Source: Poriferisodalis sp965231925
GTDB taxonomy: Bacteria; Actinomycetota; Acidimicrobiia; Acidimicrobiales; Poriferisodalaceae
Reading direction: 5' to 3'
DNA length: 64,000 nt
NCBI GenBank assembly: GCA_965231925.1
Contig: OZ246894.1
Span: 1,302,001-1,366,000, forward strand
Position 1 is the stretch's first letter. Each line of letters starts with the position of its first letter. Under the pieces are notes generated by a model, which was given only the letters and a program-made list of their open reading frames with translations, ran no database searches and was not told where the DNA came from. Shown in pieces: positions 45,934 to 55,157 of this stretch. A program made the position numbers and the translations under genes.

Positions 45934-47067
45934 ATGAGCCGAACCTTGAGCGACCTTGCCGACGCGTTGGCCGACCTCGATCGGCGCGTGACCGAGGCAC
46001 ATCAATACCTGCGGATCGACGAGGCGCGCACCGTGGCAGACGGACTGGAGGCTGAAGCCTCCGAGCCGTCGCTGTGGGACGACCCCGACCGCGCCCGTGC
46101 GGTCACGACTCGGCTGTCGCGTGTGCGCGACGACATCGAGCGCTGGGAGCGAGCGCATGCCGAGGTCGAAGACGCCGCCGCGCTGGCTGAGCTGGCGACC
46201 GAGGAGGGCGACGCCGACTTGGTTCCTGAGATCGACGAGGTCGTCGAAGGAGCCGAGCGCCGGCTTGCTGACATTGAGCTGATGGCGCTGTTCAGCGGCG
46301 AGCACGATGACAACGACGCGGTGTGCGAGATCAACTCGGGTGCTGGGGGCACCGACGCGTGCGACTGGGCTGAGATGCTGCTGCGCATGTACCAGCGCTG
46401 GGCCGAACGCAACGACTTCAGCGTCGAGCTGACCGAGGCCACCGACGGGGGGGAGGCCGGCATCAGCTCCGCAACCTTTCTCGTCAGGGGGCGGCATGCC
46501 TTCGGATTCCTCGCGGCCGAACGGGGTGTTCATCGATTGGTGCGCATCTCGCCATTCGATGCGCAGTCCCGCCGGCACACGGCGTTCGCCTCCCTGAAGG
46601 TCGTCCCATTCTTCGACGAGGTCTCCGACGAGGTGCCGATCGACGAGAGCGAATTGCGCATCGACACCTACCGCTCGTCTGGGGCGGGTGGTCAGCACGT
46701 GAACGTCACCGATTCCGCCGTGCGCATCACGCACCTGCCGACGGGCATCGTCGTGGCGTGCCAGAACGAGCGCAGCCAGCACCAGAACAAGGATCGGGCC
46801 ATGCAGATGCTGGCAGCGAAACTCGCCGATCTGCAGAGGACCGAACGCGAGGCCGAGGTAGCCGCGCTGGCAGGCGAGCAGCGCGATGTGGCGTGGGGCA
46901 GCCAGATCCGTTCCTACGTGCTGCACCCGTACCAGCAGGTCAAGGACCTGAGAACCGGATTGGAAATCGGCAACGTGGATGCCGTGCTTGACGGTGAGCT
47001 GAACGGTTTGATGGAGGCGTGCCTGCGCTGGCAGCGCTCTCAGCAGGGAACGGACGGACCTGTCTGA
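45934..47067 (+). CDS. prfB: Peptide chain release factor 2
   Basis: 377 residues. RF2 releases peptides at UGA and UAA. The stop-codon tripeptide SPF is in VRISPFDAQSRRHTAF, and the catalytic GGQ in SSGAGGQHVNVTDSAVR. The gene is one continuous frame from the ATG at 45934, so the programmed frameshift that many prfB genes use for autoregulation is absent. It begins 17 bp after secA and is probably co-transcribed. UGA recognition matters here because a candidate selenocysteine UGA lies 9 kb downstream. Confidence 0.96.
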   Translation: MSRTLSDLADALADLDRRVTEAHQYLRIDEARTVADGLEAEASEPSLWDDPDRARAVTTRLSRVRDDIERWERAHAEVEDAAALAELATEEGDADLVPEIDEVVEGAERRLADIELMALFSGEHDDNDAVCEINSGAGGTDACDWAEMLLRMYQRWAERNDFSVELTEATDGGEAGISSATFLVRGRHAFGFLAAERGVHRLVRISPFDAQSRRHTAFASLKVVPFFDEVSDEVPIDESELRIDTYRSSGAGGQHVNVTDSAVRITHLPTGIVVACQNERSQHQNKDRAMQMLAAKLADLQRTEREAEVAALAGEQRDVAWGSQIRSYVLHPYQQVKDLRTGLEIGNVDAVLDGELNGLMEACLRWQRSQQGTDGPV

Positions 47068-47214
47068 GTTCTAGGGGTGCCTGAGTTTCGGCGGATTGCT
47101 GGCGTACCGTTGGATTCAGCTTGTTCTCACACGGCCCTGCTGAAATTCGACTCGCCGGCATCCAGTGCAGCGATGCCGGTGGGCACAAACCGGCTGCACT
47201 ACCTGAAGGCGCGC

Positions 47215-47949
47215 ATGATCCGCTTCGACAACGTCACGAAGATCTACAAGGGCGAGACGCGGGCGGTCAACGCCGTGACGCTCAACATCGAGAAGGGCGA
47301 GTTCGTCTTCCTCGTCGGGCCGTCCGGCTCGGGCAAGTCCACGATGCTGCGCCTGATGACGTGTGAGGAGAAGGTCACCGACGGCGACATTCACGTGGCA
47401 GGCAAAGACTTGTCCAAGCTGAACAGCTGGCGCGTGCCCTATCTGCGACGAAACATCGGCTCGGTTTTCCAGGACTTCAAGCTGCTGCCGAACAAGACCG
47501 TCTACCAGAACGTGGCCTTCGCCCTCGAAGTCATCGGTCGCCCCGAGAATGTCATCCGCACGCAAGTTCCCGCCATCTTGGAGCTGGTCGGCCTCGAGGA
47601 CAAGCACCGGCGCTTTCCCGATGAGCTCTCGGGCGGCGAGCAGCAGCGGGTCAGCGTTGCCCGGGCGTTCGTGAACCGGCCGCTCATCTTGCTGGCCGAC
47701 GAGCCCACCGGAAACCTCGACCCTGACACCTCAGAGGAACTCACGTCGCTGCTGGACCGGATCAATCGCACCGGCACCACCGTGGTCATGGCCACGCACG
47801 ATCAAGCGATTGTGAACCGCATGCGGCGCCGGGTGGTGGCGCTGCGGCACGGCGAACTCGTGCGTGATGAGCAGCGTGGCGCCTACAGCGGCGAGACCGG
47901 GCCTGCCGAGGCTGCCGCGACCGGGCCTGCCGATGGGGACAATCCGTGA
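47215..47949 (+). CDS. ftsE: Cell division ATP-binding protein FtsE
   Basis: 244 residues. An ABC ATPase that works with FtsX to control peptidoglycan hydrolases at the septum. Walker A GPSGSGKST, signature LSGGEQQRVSVARAF and Walker B LLADEPTGNLDPDT are intact. The ATG at 47215 matches the usual N-terminus (MIRFDNVTKIYKG) and has GAAGG about 7 nt upstream. The C-terminus carries a short tail with the near-repeat TGPAEAAATGPADG. The stop overlaps the ftsX start. Confidence 0.95.
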   Translation: MIRFDNVTKIYKGETRAVNAVTLNIEKGEFVFLVGPSGSGKSTMLRLMTCEEKVTDGDIHVAGKDLSKLNSWRVPYLRRNIGSVFQDFKLLPNKTVYQNVAFALEVIGRPENVIRTQVPAILELVGLEDKHRRFPDELSGGEQQRVSVARAFVNRPLILLADEPTGNLDPDTSEELTSLLDRINRTGTTVVMATHDQAIVNRMRRRVVALRHGELVRDEQRGAYSGETGPAEAAATGPADGDNP

Positions 47950-48839
47950 GCCGGATCCGCTACTTCGCACGGGAGACTTGGACCAACATCCGGCGCAATC
48001 TCACGCTGACGTTCGCTGCGATTCTCACCGTGGCTGTCGGCGTGATGCTGGTCGGCATGGGGCTGATGGCTGGCTATGCCAGCGGCAACGCGCTTGACCG
48101 CTGGGAGGGCGGCGTCCAATTCGAGGTGTTCCTGAACCCCCAGATCGATCCCAGCCAGATCGATGCGCTCGGCATCGAGCTGCAGAATCATCCCGAGATC
48201 GACCGCATCGAGTTCTTCAGCTCTGAAGAGGCCTACGCGCTGGTGTCGCAGCAGATGGCCGACCAGCCCGAGCTGCTCGCGCAGGTGTCGCCTGAGGCGT
48301 TGCCCGCGTCTTACCGCGTCGTGCCCCGCTCGGTCGAGTCGGAGCTGATCGAGTCGCTGGCTGCACAGTTCCGCCAGCGGCCGGGCGTGATGTCGGTCCA
48401 GACCGGTCGAGAAGAGGTGGACGCCATCCGGACGTGGTTCACCTCGTTCCAGGGCATCGTGCTGTTGCTGTCGATCGTGCTTTCGGGGGCCAGCGTCATG
48501 CTCATCTTCAACTCGATCCGCGTGGCGATGTTCGCCCGGCGGCGCGAGATCGAGGTCATGAAGCTGGTCGGGGCCACGAACAGCTTCATCCGATTCCCGT
48601 TCATGCTCGAGGGCATGCTGCACGGACTCCTCGGAGGCATCATCGGCGCGATTGCTGCGGGAGCTCTGCGAGGCCATGTCGAGGGGCTCTTCTCGCGTTC
48701 GGAGATCTTGGCGTTCTTCCGGTCGTTCGTCGTCACGTCCAGTCAGTTCACGACCGTGGTGTTCGTCACCGTGATCGCCGGCGTCGTCGTCGGGATTGTC
48801 GGCTCAGCGTTCGCAGCAAGTCGCTTCCTCGACGTGTAG
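47946..48839 (+). CDS. ftsX: Cell division protein FtsX
   Basis: 297 residues, four membrane helices (about 22-46, 170-195, 220-240, 262-290) and an extracytoplasmic domain between helices 1 and 2. N-terminus SRIRYFARETWTNIRRNLTL and segments RREIEVMKLVGATNSFIRFP are typical. It transmits FtsE ATPase activity to cell-wall hydrolases. The GTG start overlaps the ftsE stop by 4 bp. Confidence 0.95.
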   Translation: MSRIRYFARETWTNIRRNLTLTFAAILTVAVGVMLVGMGLMAGYASGNALDRWEGGVQFEVFLNPQIDPSQIDALGIELQNHPEIDRIEFFSSEEAYALVSQQMADQPELLAQVSPEALPASYRVVPRSVESELIESLAAQFRQRPGVMSVQTGREEVDAIRTWFTSFQGIVLLLSIVLSGASVMLIFNSIRVAMFARRREIEVMKLVGATNSFIRFPFMLEGMLHGLLGGIIGAIAAGALRGHVEGLFSRSEILAFFRSFVVTSSQFTTVVFVTVIAGVVVGIVGSAFAASRFLDV

Positions 48840-48846
48840 AAAAGCC

Positions 48847-48861
48847 GCCGACACCGTCGGC
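48847..48861 (+). terminator. Short hairpin after ftsX
   Basis: GCCGAC-ACC-GTCGGC forms a perfect 6-bp stem with a 3-nt loop, 7 bp past the ftsX stop. No T tract follows. Confidence 0.35.
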
Positions 48862-48896
48862 CGTCTCCTAGGTCGGCAGCTAGAAGAGGGGGCGCT

Positions 48897-49796
48897 GTGC
48901 CGGAGTTCGAGACGATCCTGTACGAGGTGGACGACCACGTCGCGACCATCACGTTCAATCGCCCTGAGCGGTTGAACGCGTTCAACAGCCAGATGCTGCG
49001 TGACGTCATGGACGCCATCGACCTGGTCGATGCCGACGATGACGTCCGCGCGGTGATCTTCACAGGCGAGGGTCGCGGATACTGCGCTGGGGCCGACCTC
49101 AGCGCCGGTTCGAACACCTTTGACTTCGAGAGACAGAGCGACGAGCAGAAGGCCGCGCGGGCGTCGGAACGCAGCTCCAGCGGCGACATGGAATGGATGC
49201 GCGACGGCGGGGGACTGCTGACGCTGCGCCTGTATGAGTGCAACAAGCCGCTGATCGCTGCGATCAATGGCCCTGCGGTCGGCGTGGGCGTCACGATGAC
49301 GCTGCCGATGGACATCCGGCTGGCGTCCACGAAAGCCCGCATCGGCTTCGTGTTCGCCCGGCGGGGAGTGGTGCCCGAGGCCTGCTCGTCCTACTTCTTG
49401 CCACGTGTGGTCGGGCTGTCGAAAGCGCTGGAGTGGTGCTTCAGCGGCCGCGTCTTCGATGCAGACGAAGCTCTCGAAGGCGGTCTGGTACGCAGCTTGC
49501 ACGAACCCGACGATCTGCTGCCCGCGGCCCGGGCGATTGCGGCCGAGATCGCTGAGAACACCTCAGCGATCTCCGTGTCGGTGATCCGCCACATGCTGTG
49601 GCGAATGCAGGCCGCCGACCATCCGATGGAGGCTCACAAGATCGACTCGCGGGGCATCTATCACCTCGGACGCGGCGCCGACGCGCATGAAGGCGTGGCG
49701 TCGTTCCTCGAGAAGCGACCGCCGGAATTCACGCTGCGCCCGACCCAGGACCTGCCCGAATACTTCCCCTGGTGGGACGAGCCTGAATTCAGCTAG
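48897..49796 (+). CDS. Enoyl-CoA hydratase/isomerase family protein
   Basis: 299 residues of the crotonase fold. ITFNRPERLNAFNSQML, the oxyanion-hole segment GRGYCAGADLSAG, the second segment NGPAVGVGVTMTLPMDIRLA and the glutamate region RRGVVPEACSSYFLPRVVG are all present, so the enzyme should be active. Substrate cannot be assigned; acyl-CoA dehydrogenase lies nearby (52.2 kb), which fits fatty-acid or isoprenoid breakdown. GTG start with GAGGGGG about 5-6 nt upstream. It overlaps the convergent MFS gene by 8 bp. Confidence 0.88.
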   Translation: MPEFETILYEVDDHVATITFNRPERLNAFNSQMLRDVMDAIDLVDADDDVRAVIFTGEGRGYCAGADLSAGSNTFDFERQSDEQKAARASERSSSGDMEWMRDGGGLLTLRLYECNKPLIAAINGPAVGVGVTMTLPMDIRLASTKARIGFVFARRGVVPEACSSYFLPRVVGLSKALEWCFSGRVFDADEALEGGLVRSLHEPDDLLPAARAIAAEIAENTSAISVSVIRHMLWRMQAADHPMEAHKIDSRGIYHLGRGADAHEGVASFLEKRPPEFTLRPTQDLPEYFPWWDEPEFS

Positions 49797-51051
49797 AGGC
49801 TGCCGGATCGTCGCCCCAGCCGGTGAGTGCGATGCCGGCGACGCAGGCAGCGACCGCGAGCCCGAAGGCGGGTCCGAAGCTGTCGAACCAGTCGGCTGTT
49901 GCGCCGCCGAGCTGCGGTCCTGCTGCCAAGCCGAGGCCGAACACGATCGTGGCGACCCCGTAGGCGGAGCCGAACTCGTCGCCCGAGAGGTTGTCGCTGA
50001 CCCGGGCTGCGATCGAGGCGATGATGCCGGTGAACGCCGTGCCGAAGATGAACGCCGACCCCCACGCCAGTGCCTGCCCGCCTACGGCGAGCAGGGGGTA
50101 CGCCGTCATGGACACGACGGAGATCAGCGACACCGCGAACCCGATGGTGACGGTGCGCCGCCTGCCGAGGCGGTCGGCCGAGCGCCCGAAGATCGGCCCG
50201 CCGGCGATGCTGCCGATGCCGATCGACGAGAAGGCAATCGCAGCGTCGCGAGCTTCGAAGAGATCCGCGTAGCCCTCGAGGTGGTCCACGATGAACGTGA
50301 GCACCGTCGTGACCACGAAGGCGTGCAGCGTGTAGGCGGTGATCAGCCGCCCCGCCTGTGGGACCTTGGCGAGTGCAGCGCGGGCGCCGCCGAATCCCGT
50401 GCGACCAGGTGTGCGTGACCATCTGCGCACAGCGACGGCGAGGGCGACCAAGACCGCGGCGCCAATGATGAACTCGACCCGGTACACGTTGCGCACATGG
50501 CTCAAGTCCGCTGCGGCGAGCGCGGCCTCCCCAGGTTCAGCGCCGTCGGGACGGTTCAGAAGTCCGTCGATGGCGGCTGCCGCGACCATGCCGCTGCCGA
50601 CGCCGCCCGTCATCCAGCCGGCCGCAGCGCCTCGGCGCTCGGGCCCCAGCAGTTCGGCGGCGAGCCCGGGGGTTCCTACCCACACGCCGGCCGCGCAGAA
50701 GCCCGTGAGCGCGAGCGCGAAGGCCGCGACACCCACGTTCGGGCTCCATGCCAGCAGGGCCAGGCCGGCCACGTTCCCGGCGACGCCGATGCGCACAGCG
50801 CCGCTCAGGCCGGTGCGGCCCACGGTCAGCGCTACGACCAGCGAGCCCAGGACATACAGCAGCAGATTCAGCGAGCCGAGTGCGCCAGCGACCGTGTTGG
50901 ACAAGCTGAACCCGTCTCGCAGGTCGGCGAAGAGCAGCGAGTAGGTAAAGCGACCGAATGACTGCGACACTCCCGCTGCCGCTGCCAGCGTCAGCAGGGT
51001 GCCGATCCGCCGTGCGCGACTGAACGCATCGGTATGGGCCGCAGAGGTCAC
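49789..51051 (-). CDS. MFS transporter
   Basis: 420 residues with about 12 membrane helices. The N-terminal helix AGVSQSFGRFTYSLLFADLR and the loop GRSADRLGRRRTVT (motif A of the second half) are typical of major facilitator proteins, and the SFGRFTY start resembles the YbfB/YjiJ group. A related gene with the same start pattern is at 60475-61791. Substrate unknown. Confidence 0.82.
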   Translation of the reverse strand: MTSAAHTDAFSRARRIGTLLTLAAAAGVSQSFGRFTYSLLFADLRDGFSLSNTVAGALGSLNLLLYVLGSLVVALTVGRTGLSGAVRIGVAGNVAGLALLAWSPNVGVAAFALALTGFCAAGVWVGTPGLAAELLGPERRGAAAGWMTGGVGSGMVAAAAIDGLLNRPDGAEPGEAALAAADLSHVRNVYRVEFIIGAAVLVALAVAVRRWSRTPGRTGFGGARAALAKVPQAGRLITAYTLHAFVVTTVLTFIVDHLEGYADLFEARDAAIAFSSIGIGSIAGGPIFGRSADRLGRRRTVTIGFAVSLISVVSMTAYPLLAVGGQALAWGSAFIFGTAFTGIIASIAARVSDNLSGDEFGSAYGVATIVFGLGLAAGPQLGGATADWFDSFGPAFGLAVAACVAGIALTGWGDDPAASS

Positions 51052-51115
51052 GACGATCTCGTTCGCTGGCTCATGGCGCTCGACTTCGAGTCTCGCTTGC
51101 GGAGATGCGAGCGAC

Positions 51116-51727
51116 TTAGTCGTGCGGCCAGGTGACGGCGGGAACCGGGGGGCGCTGGTGGTGGATCGTCTCGGTGGTGATCACCCGGCGGGGCGAGCGC
51201 TGCATGTCCGCGAACTTCGCGACGTCGGCGCGGATGACCTCCCGGTCGTGGTCGTCGCCGAAGAACCGTTCTCGCATGTCCTCCAGCGAGGCGAACGAGA
51301 CCAGGGCGAAGCCGTCGTAGGGCGACCCGTTGAGCGTGGCGACGACGCTGAGCTGGGTGTAGTCCCACATGCCCGGATGATGCCGCAGTGCAAGCGGGGC
51401 GTGAGTGTCGCGCCAATGGCTGTCGCCCTGCGCGTGAGTCAGCGCAGGGTGATGGACCATCGGGAAGATTGCGGTCAAGCCCGGTGACGGCGCGCCGGGG
51501 TCGGCCCCCAGGGGGCGTTCGCGGATGATGCGTGAGAACGCCAGGTAGGTGCCGACTGTCCCGGCGCGGGTGAGCGCGTCGGCGGAGTCGGTCATGGCGC
51601 GCACCAGCGTGCGAAACGGCAGTTCGCGGCCGTCGTCGGGGTCGGCCGTATAGCACACGCCGCCCACGCTGGCTGCTACCTCGGCGGCGGCCTCCGGATC
51701 GTTCCCCGTGACGACGAGCTCGTGCAT
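51116..51727 (-). CDS. EthD-like dimeric alpha-beta barrel protein
   Basis: 203 residues. The second half contains FPMVHHPALTHAQGDSHWRD, THAPLALRHHPGMWDYTQL and FALVSFASLEDMRERFF, the layout of EthD-type dimeric ferredoxin-like domains with the conserved histidines. The first half looks like a second, degenerate copy of the fold. Roles range from polyketide cyclisation to ring degradation; none can be chosen here. An in-frame ATG at 51727 is the only clear start. Confidence 0.65.
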   Translation of the reverse strand: MHELVVTGNDPEAAAEVAASVGGVCYTADPDDGRELPFRTLVRAMTDSADALTRAGTVGTYLAFSRIIRERPLGADPGAPSPGLTAIFPMVHHPALTHAQGDSHWRDTHAPLALRHHPGMWDYTQLSVVATLNGSPYDGFALVSFASLEDMRERFFGDDHDREVIRADVAKFADMQRSPRRVITTETIHHQRPPVPAVTWPHD

Positions 51728-51819
51728 GCCTGAAACCTAGTGCTGGCCTTGGGGCACCGCTGAGACCTGTCACCGGCTGCGAGGGGTGCCCTGCGGGTTG
51801 GGTGGACCGATCTGGGGGG

Positions 51820-51825
51820 CAGGAT
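51820..51825 (+). promoter_or_regulatory. -10-like box for the metallopeptidase gene
   Basis: CAGGAT ends 6 nt before the GTG at 51832; first base differs from the TAnnnT pattern. Confidence 0.35.
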
Positions 51826-51831
51826 GGGGGC

Positions 51832-52176
51832 GTGCTCGAGATGGATGAGACCCCGTTCGCCGAATTGGTGGAGCAGGCGCTCGAAGAGATTCCCGATGCG
51901 CTGCGCTCGTTGATGGACAACGTCGCCATCTTCGTGGAGGACAGGGGCGACGAACCGGACCTGCTCGGCGTCTACGAGGGAATCCCGCTGACCGAGCGCC
52001 ACGACTACGGCGGGCTGGTGATGCCCGACAGCATCGTCATCTACCGGCTGCCGATCCTGGAGATGTGCGAGTCAGCGGATGATGTGGTCGAAGAGGTGCT
52101 GGTGACGGTCGTGCACGAGATAGCGCACCACTTCGGCATCGACGACGACCGCCTGCACGAACTCGGCTGGGACTGA
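51832..52176 (+). CDS. Small metallopeptidase (zincin-like, minimal gluzincin type)
   Basis: 114 residues. After an acidic N-terminus (MDETPFAELVEQALEEIPDA) the protein has the zinc motif HEIAHHFGID with the glutamate in DRLHELGW as likely third ligand. The family (formerly DUF1025) is widespread in actinobacteria, predicted to be a peptidase; no substrate is known. GTG 51832 is preferred by the upstream CAGGAT box; ATG 51841 is the alternative and loses only three residues. Confidence 0.8.
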   Translation: MLEMDETPFAELVEQALEEIPDALRSLMDNVAIFVEDRGDEPDLLGVYEGIPLTERHDYGGLVMPDSIVIYRLPILEMCESADDVVEEVLVTVVHEIAHHFGIDDDRLHELGWD

Positions 52177-52235
52177 GTTCGACCGCTTCGTCGGCCGCGC
52201 GAACGGTTGCGCCCGCAGCCGCAGTGGCCCAGCAG

Positions 52236-53354
52236 TCACACCCGCCCGAGGCCCAGGTCCAGCCGGCCGCGTGCCACGTTGGCGGCGAGCACCTCGGTGG
52301 GTCCCTCCGCGAGCCGCAGCGCCCGCACCCGTCGCAGGATGTCGGCGAGCGGATGCCCCTCTACCAACGCCGTTCCGCCGACGAGCTGCACTGCGTCGTC
52401 ACAGATCCGGCTGAGCGTCTCGGTTGCCAGAGACTTGGCGGCCATCACCTCGTTGACAGCGTTCTCGCCGGCGTCGAGCAGGCGTGCTGTGCGGTAGAGC
52501 GCGCTTCGAGCTGCATAGGCAGCGATGCGCATGTCGCCGAGCGCCACCCGCTCGAGGTCGGTTCCGACCTTTGCTGGGCCGTCGGCATCGTGTGCAACTC
52601 GCTCGACGAGCGACTGCTCCACAAGATCGATGGCGAAGCGACACTGGCCGATGCAGTCGGCTGCGATGGCCATGCGGGTCGCGCTGATCTGACTGAGCGC
52701 TCTTCGCAGACCGTGCCCTGCCTCGCCGATGAGGTGTGTGGCCGGAACTCGAACGTCGGCGAAGGTGAAGACGGCGTGGTGGCTGCCGTCGAGCGTGCCG
52801 AATCGCCTCTCGAGTGTCACGCCGGCCTGAGCGGTCTCGATGAGCACCATCGCTGGGCCGATCCCGTCGACCTCGACCAGCGTGTTGATGAAGTCGGCAT
52901 CCGCGCCGCCGGTCACGTATGACTTCTGGCCGTTGATCACCAGCTCGTCGCCGTCGAGCCGTGCCCAAGTGTGACGTGGCGCGTCCCCGGGTTCGGTGAA
53001 TCCGAAGCCGCTGCGCATCGCCCCGGCCAGGTACGGCAGCAAGAACTGCGAACGCAACGGTTCGTCGACGTTGGCGAGCACTCCCGGCGACGGGCCGAAG
53101 ATTCCCGGCAGGTGACCCACGTTGCGGCTGGCGAGCGTGTCGCGCACGATGGCCAGCGCCAGCGAGCCGGCCTCGCTGCCGCCGAACGCCTTCGGCTGCG
53201 TCATGGCGAACACGCCTGCCGCCTTGGATGCCTGCCGGACCGCTGGTTCACGGTCCTCCGGCAACACCCGAGCAAGGAGTGCCACAAGTTCTTGGGCAAG
53301 GCGCTCAGCCGTGCTCAGCACCTCCGCGTGCTCCGAGTCGAGAAAGTCGGGCAT
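52236..53354 (-). CDS. Acyl-CoA dehydrogenase
   Basis: 372 residues. FAD-dependent alpha-beta dehydrogenation of acyl-CoA. Visible features: SGFGFTEPGDAPRHTWARLD and INGQKSYVTGGADADFINTL in the middle beta domain, FADVRVPATHLIGEAGHGLR before the C-terminal helices, and LRLAEGPTEVLAANVARGRL near the end. The catalytic glutamate cannot be located with certainty by eye. It may act with the enoyl-CoA hydratase 2.4 kb away, though it is transcribed in the opposite direction. Confidence 0.87.
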   Translation of the reverse strand: MPDFLDSEHAEVLSTAERLAQELVALLARVLPEDREPAVRQASKAAGVFAMTQPKAFGGSEAGSLALAIVRDTLASRNVGHLPGIFGPSPGVLANVDEPLRSQFLLPYLAGAMRSGFGFTEPGDAPRHTWARLDGDELVINGQKSYVTGGADADFINTLVEVDGIGPAMVLIETAQAGVTLERRFGTLDGSHHAVFTFADVRVPATHLIGEAGHGLRRALSQISATRMAIAADCIGQCRFAIDLVEQSLVERVAHDADGPAKVGTDLERVALGDMRIAAYAARSALYRTARLLDAGENAVNEVMAAKSLATETLSRICDDAVQLVGGTALVEGHPLADILRRVRALRLAEGPTEVLAANVARGRLDLGLGRV

Positions 53355-53365
53355 GGCCGGGGACT

Positions 53366-54490
53366 CTAAGCGGCATGGGTGCGGACCCAGTCGGTGATGA
53401 GATCAGCGGCCTCGGCCCTCGCGCCGGAGGGTTCAGCTAGGTAGTGGTCGCCGGCGATGGTGTGCGCCGGCACGTCGGGCGATCCGGGTCGGCTGCGTAA
53501 CGCGTCAACGATCTTGGCGGTGTCGGAGGAGAAGATGCCTGTGTCCGCATCAGCGTCGATGACGAGCGCCGGGAGCTCGATATGGCGCGCCTGGTCGGTG
53601 CTGCACTGCGAGTCGTTGAGGCTCCACATGGACAGCCAGGTCCGCAGGGAGCTCACCGTCCCGACGCCGAAGATCCCGTAGTTCGCCCGTCGTGGATCGC
53701 CGAGATAGCAGCCGGGCACGATGCGTTGGCTGGGGTCGATCGAACCGTCGAGCATGCGCAGGTCGGCCCACAGCCGAGGCACCACGAACAGGCGCTCGCG
53801 GTGTCCCGCCGCCGCCAGCCGATCCAGCTCGTCCTTGCACCAGGCAGTGATGCGCTCGTTGCGCGCACGCTGAGCGCTGCGATACGCGGCAATGAACTCG
53901 TCATCGAATGGAGGCTGGCGATCCGCGGCGAATGGGTCGAGGGCGGGGTCGACGCTGAGCGGATCGTTCTCGTCGGTGACCGATGGATCCATCCAGTTCG
54001 TCAGCACCTCGGCGCGACCCGTGTGCGCCACGATCGAGACGTAGAGGTCGCCGCCTGCCAGATCATCGATCGCCGGGCTGAGACATCGCCGGCTGTATTC
54101 GGGCACCAGGTTGGGTTCGGTGGCCTGGGCCTGGTAGGTGGCCATGAGCGAGCCCCCGCCGCTGTTGCCCAGCAGCACGACGCAGTCGACGCCTTGGCTG
54201 CGCAGCCATCGGACCCCGACATCGATGTCCGCAAGCGCCAGATCGGCCAAGAAGTACGGCTCGGCGCCCCGGAAGCGGGTATTCCAGCCGAGAAAGCCCA
54301 TGCCACGCTCGGCGATGTAGGAGGCGAGGTAGTGCTCGCTGAAGTCGATGTTGTAGTGGGTGGCGATCAGTGCCGTGCGGGGCTCGTGGCCCTCGGGTCG
54401 GTGGTACACGCCCTGGCACGGATGCCCGCCGACGCCGGATCGCGGGGCGCTCGCGCTCGGCAGCGCGACTAGTTCACGGCTGATGCCCAT
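53366..54490 (-). CDS. Alpha/beta hydrolase
   Basis: 374 residues. The nucleophile elbow is VVLLGNSGGGSLM; PALVIDADADTGIFSSDTAK and the histidine in HTIAGDHYLAEP supply the aspartate and histidine of the triad. N-terminal HYNIDFSEHYLASYIAERG resembles peptidase S9- or esterase-like proteins that act on large or xenobiotic substrates. No signal peptide. It ends 12 bp from the acyl-CoA dehydrogenase start on the same strand, so the two may form an operon. Confidence 0.78.
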   Translation of the reverse strand: MGISRELVALPSASAPRSGVGGHPCQGVYHRPEGHEPRTALIATHYNIDFSEHYLASYIAERGMGFLGWNTRFRGAEPYFLADLALADIDVGVRWLRSQGVDCVVLLGNSGGGSLMATYQAQATEPNLVPEYSRRCLSPAIDDLAGGDLYVSIVAHTGRAEVLTNWMDPSVTDENDPLSVDPALDPFAADRQPPFDDEFIAAYRSAQRARNERITAWCKDELDRLAAAGHRERLFVVPRLWADLRMLDGSIDPSQRIVPGCYLGDPRRANYGIFGVGTVSSLRTWLSMWSLNDSQCSTDQARHIELPALVIDADADTGIFSSDTAKIVDALRSRPGSPDVPAHTIAGDHYLAEPSGARAEAADLITDWVRTHAA

Positions 54491-54509
54491 CTGTCGTCAG
54501 GTCCGGCGG

Positions 54510-55010
54510 TCAGGCCGAGGCGTCGGTGGGCACTGGTGCTCGCATCACTGCCAGCGCCCCGTCGGGGTCGGGCTCGAAGCCGGTCGTATCGGCGCAGAGC
54601 TCAACCATGATGCCGTTCGGGTCGACGAAGTAGAGCGAGTGGCACCAGCCGTGGTCGATCTCCATGAGCGGCTTGACGCCGGCCTCGGTCACGCGGGCGC
54701 GGACGGTGTCCTGCTGTTCGGGCGTGGACCGCACCGCGACGTGGTTGACCCACACTGGCAGACCCACCGAAGCGCTGAGGTCCGTGTTGAAGTCGGGCTG
54801 TTCGCCCATGTTCGCGATCTGGAAGAAGGCAATGCACTCGCCGTCGCCGATGTCGTAGAAGACGTGCTTGATCCAGCCTGTTGGACCGCCGTCGGGGGAG
54901 GGGCGCTCGTCCTGCTCGGCGTGGACCAGCGGGAAACCCATCAACTCCTCGTAGAAGCGGTGCGTCGCCTCCAAGTCCTTGGTTGCGTATGCGACGTGGT
55001 GAAGTCCCAT
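54510..55010 (-). CDS. VOC-family (glyoxalase/dioxygenase-like) protein
   Basis: 166 residues, one vicinal-oxygen-chelate unit: GLHHVAYATKDLEATHRFYE, FYDIGDGECIAFFQI, WVNHVAVRSTPEQQ and SLYFVDPNGIMVELCAD. The histidines in HHVAY and NHVAV and the final glutamate are the expected metal ligands. Members include glyoxalase I, extradiol dioxygenases and resistance proteins. The ATG at 55010 has GGGGAG about 5 nt upstream; the frame upstream is open but not family-like. The stop is 20 bp from the hydrolase start. Confidence 0.85.
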   Translation of the reverse strand: MGLHHVAYATKDLEATHRFYEELMGFPLVHAEQDERPSPDGGPTGWIKHVFYDIGDGECIAFFQIANMGEQPDFNTDLSASVGLPVWVNHVAVRSTPEQQDTVRARVTEAGVKPLMEIDHGWCHSLYFVDPNGIMVELCADTTGFEPDPDGALAVMRAPVPTDASA

Positions 55011-55157
55011 GGCTCCCCTAGTAGTTGTCAGTCTCGCTGTTTGCGGGCTGGCTGTGTGCCGGCCTGCCTGATCGGCGACTGCGGCCACCTCAGGCTGCCA
55101 CATCCCGACTGAGGGCTGTGGCCGCTGCGAAGCGGCAGGGCCTCTGCGCTCGTGCAC

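Noticed and set aside
45934..46020. Programmed frameshift in prfB, as in many bacteria
   Set aside because: The RF2 frame is continuous from ATG 45934, with no early in-frame TGA and no CTTTGA slip site.
47077..47214. N-terminal extension of FtsE from GTG 47077
   Set aside because: FtsE begins at MIRFDNVTK in the family, and a ribosome binding site precedes ATG 47215; the 46 extra residues show no FtsE similarity.
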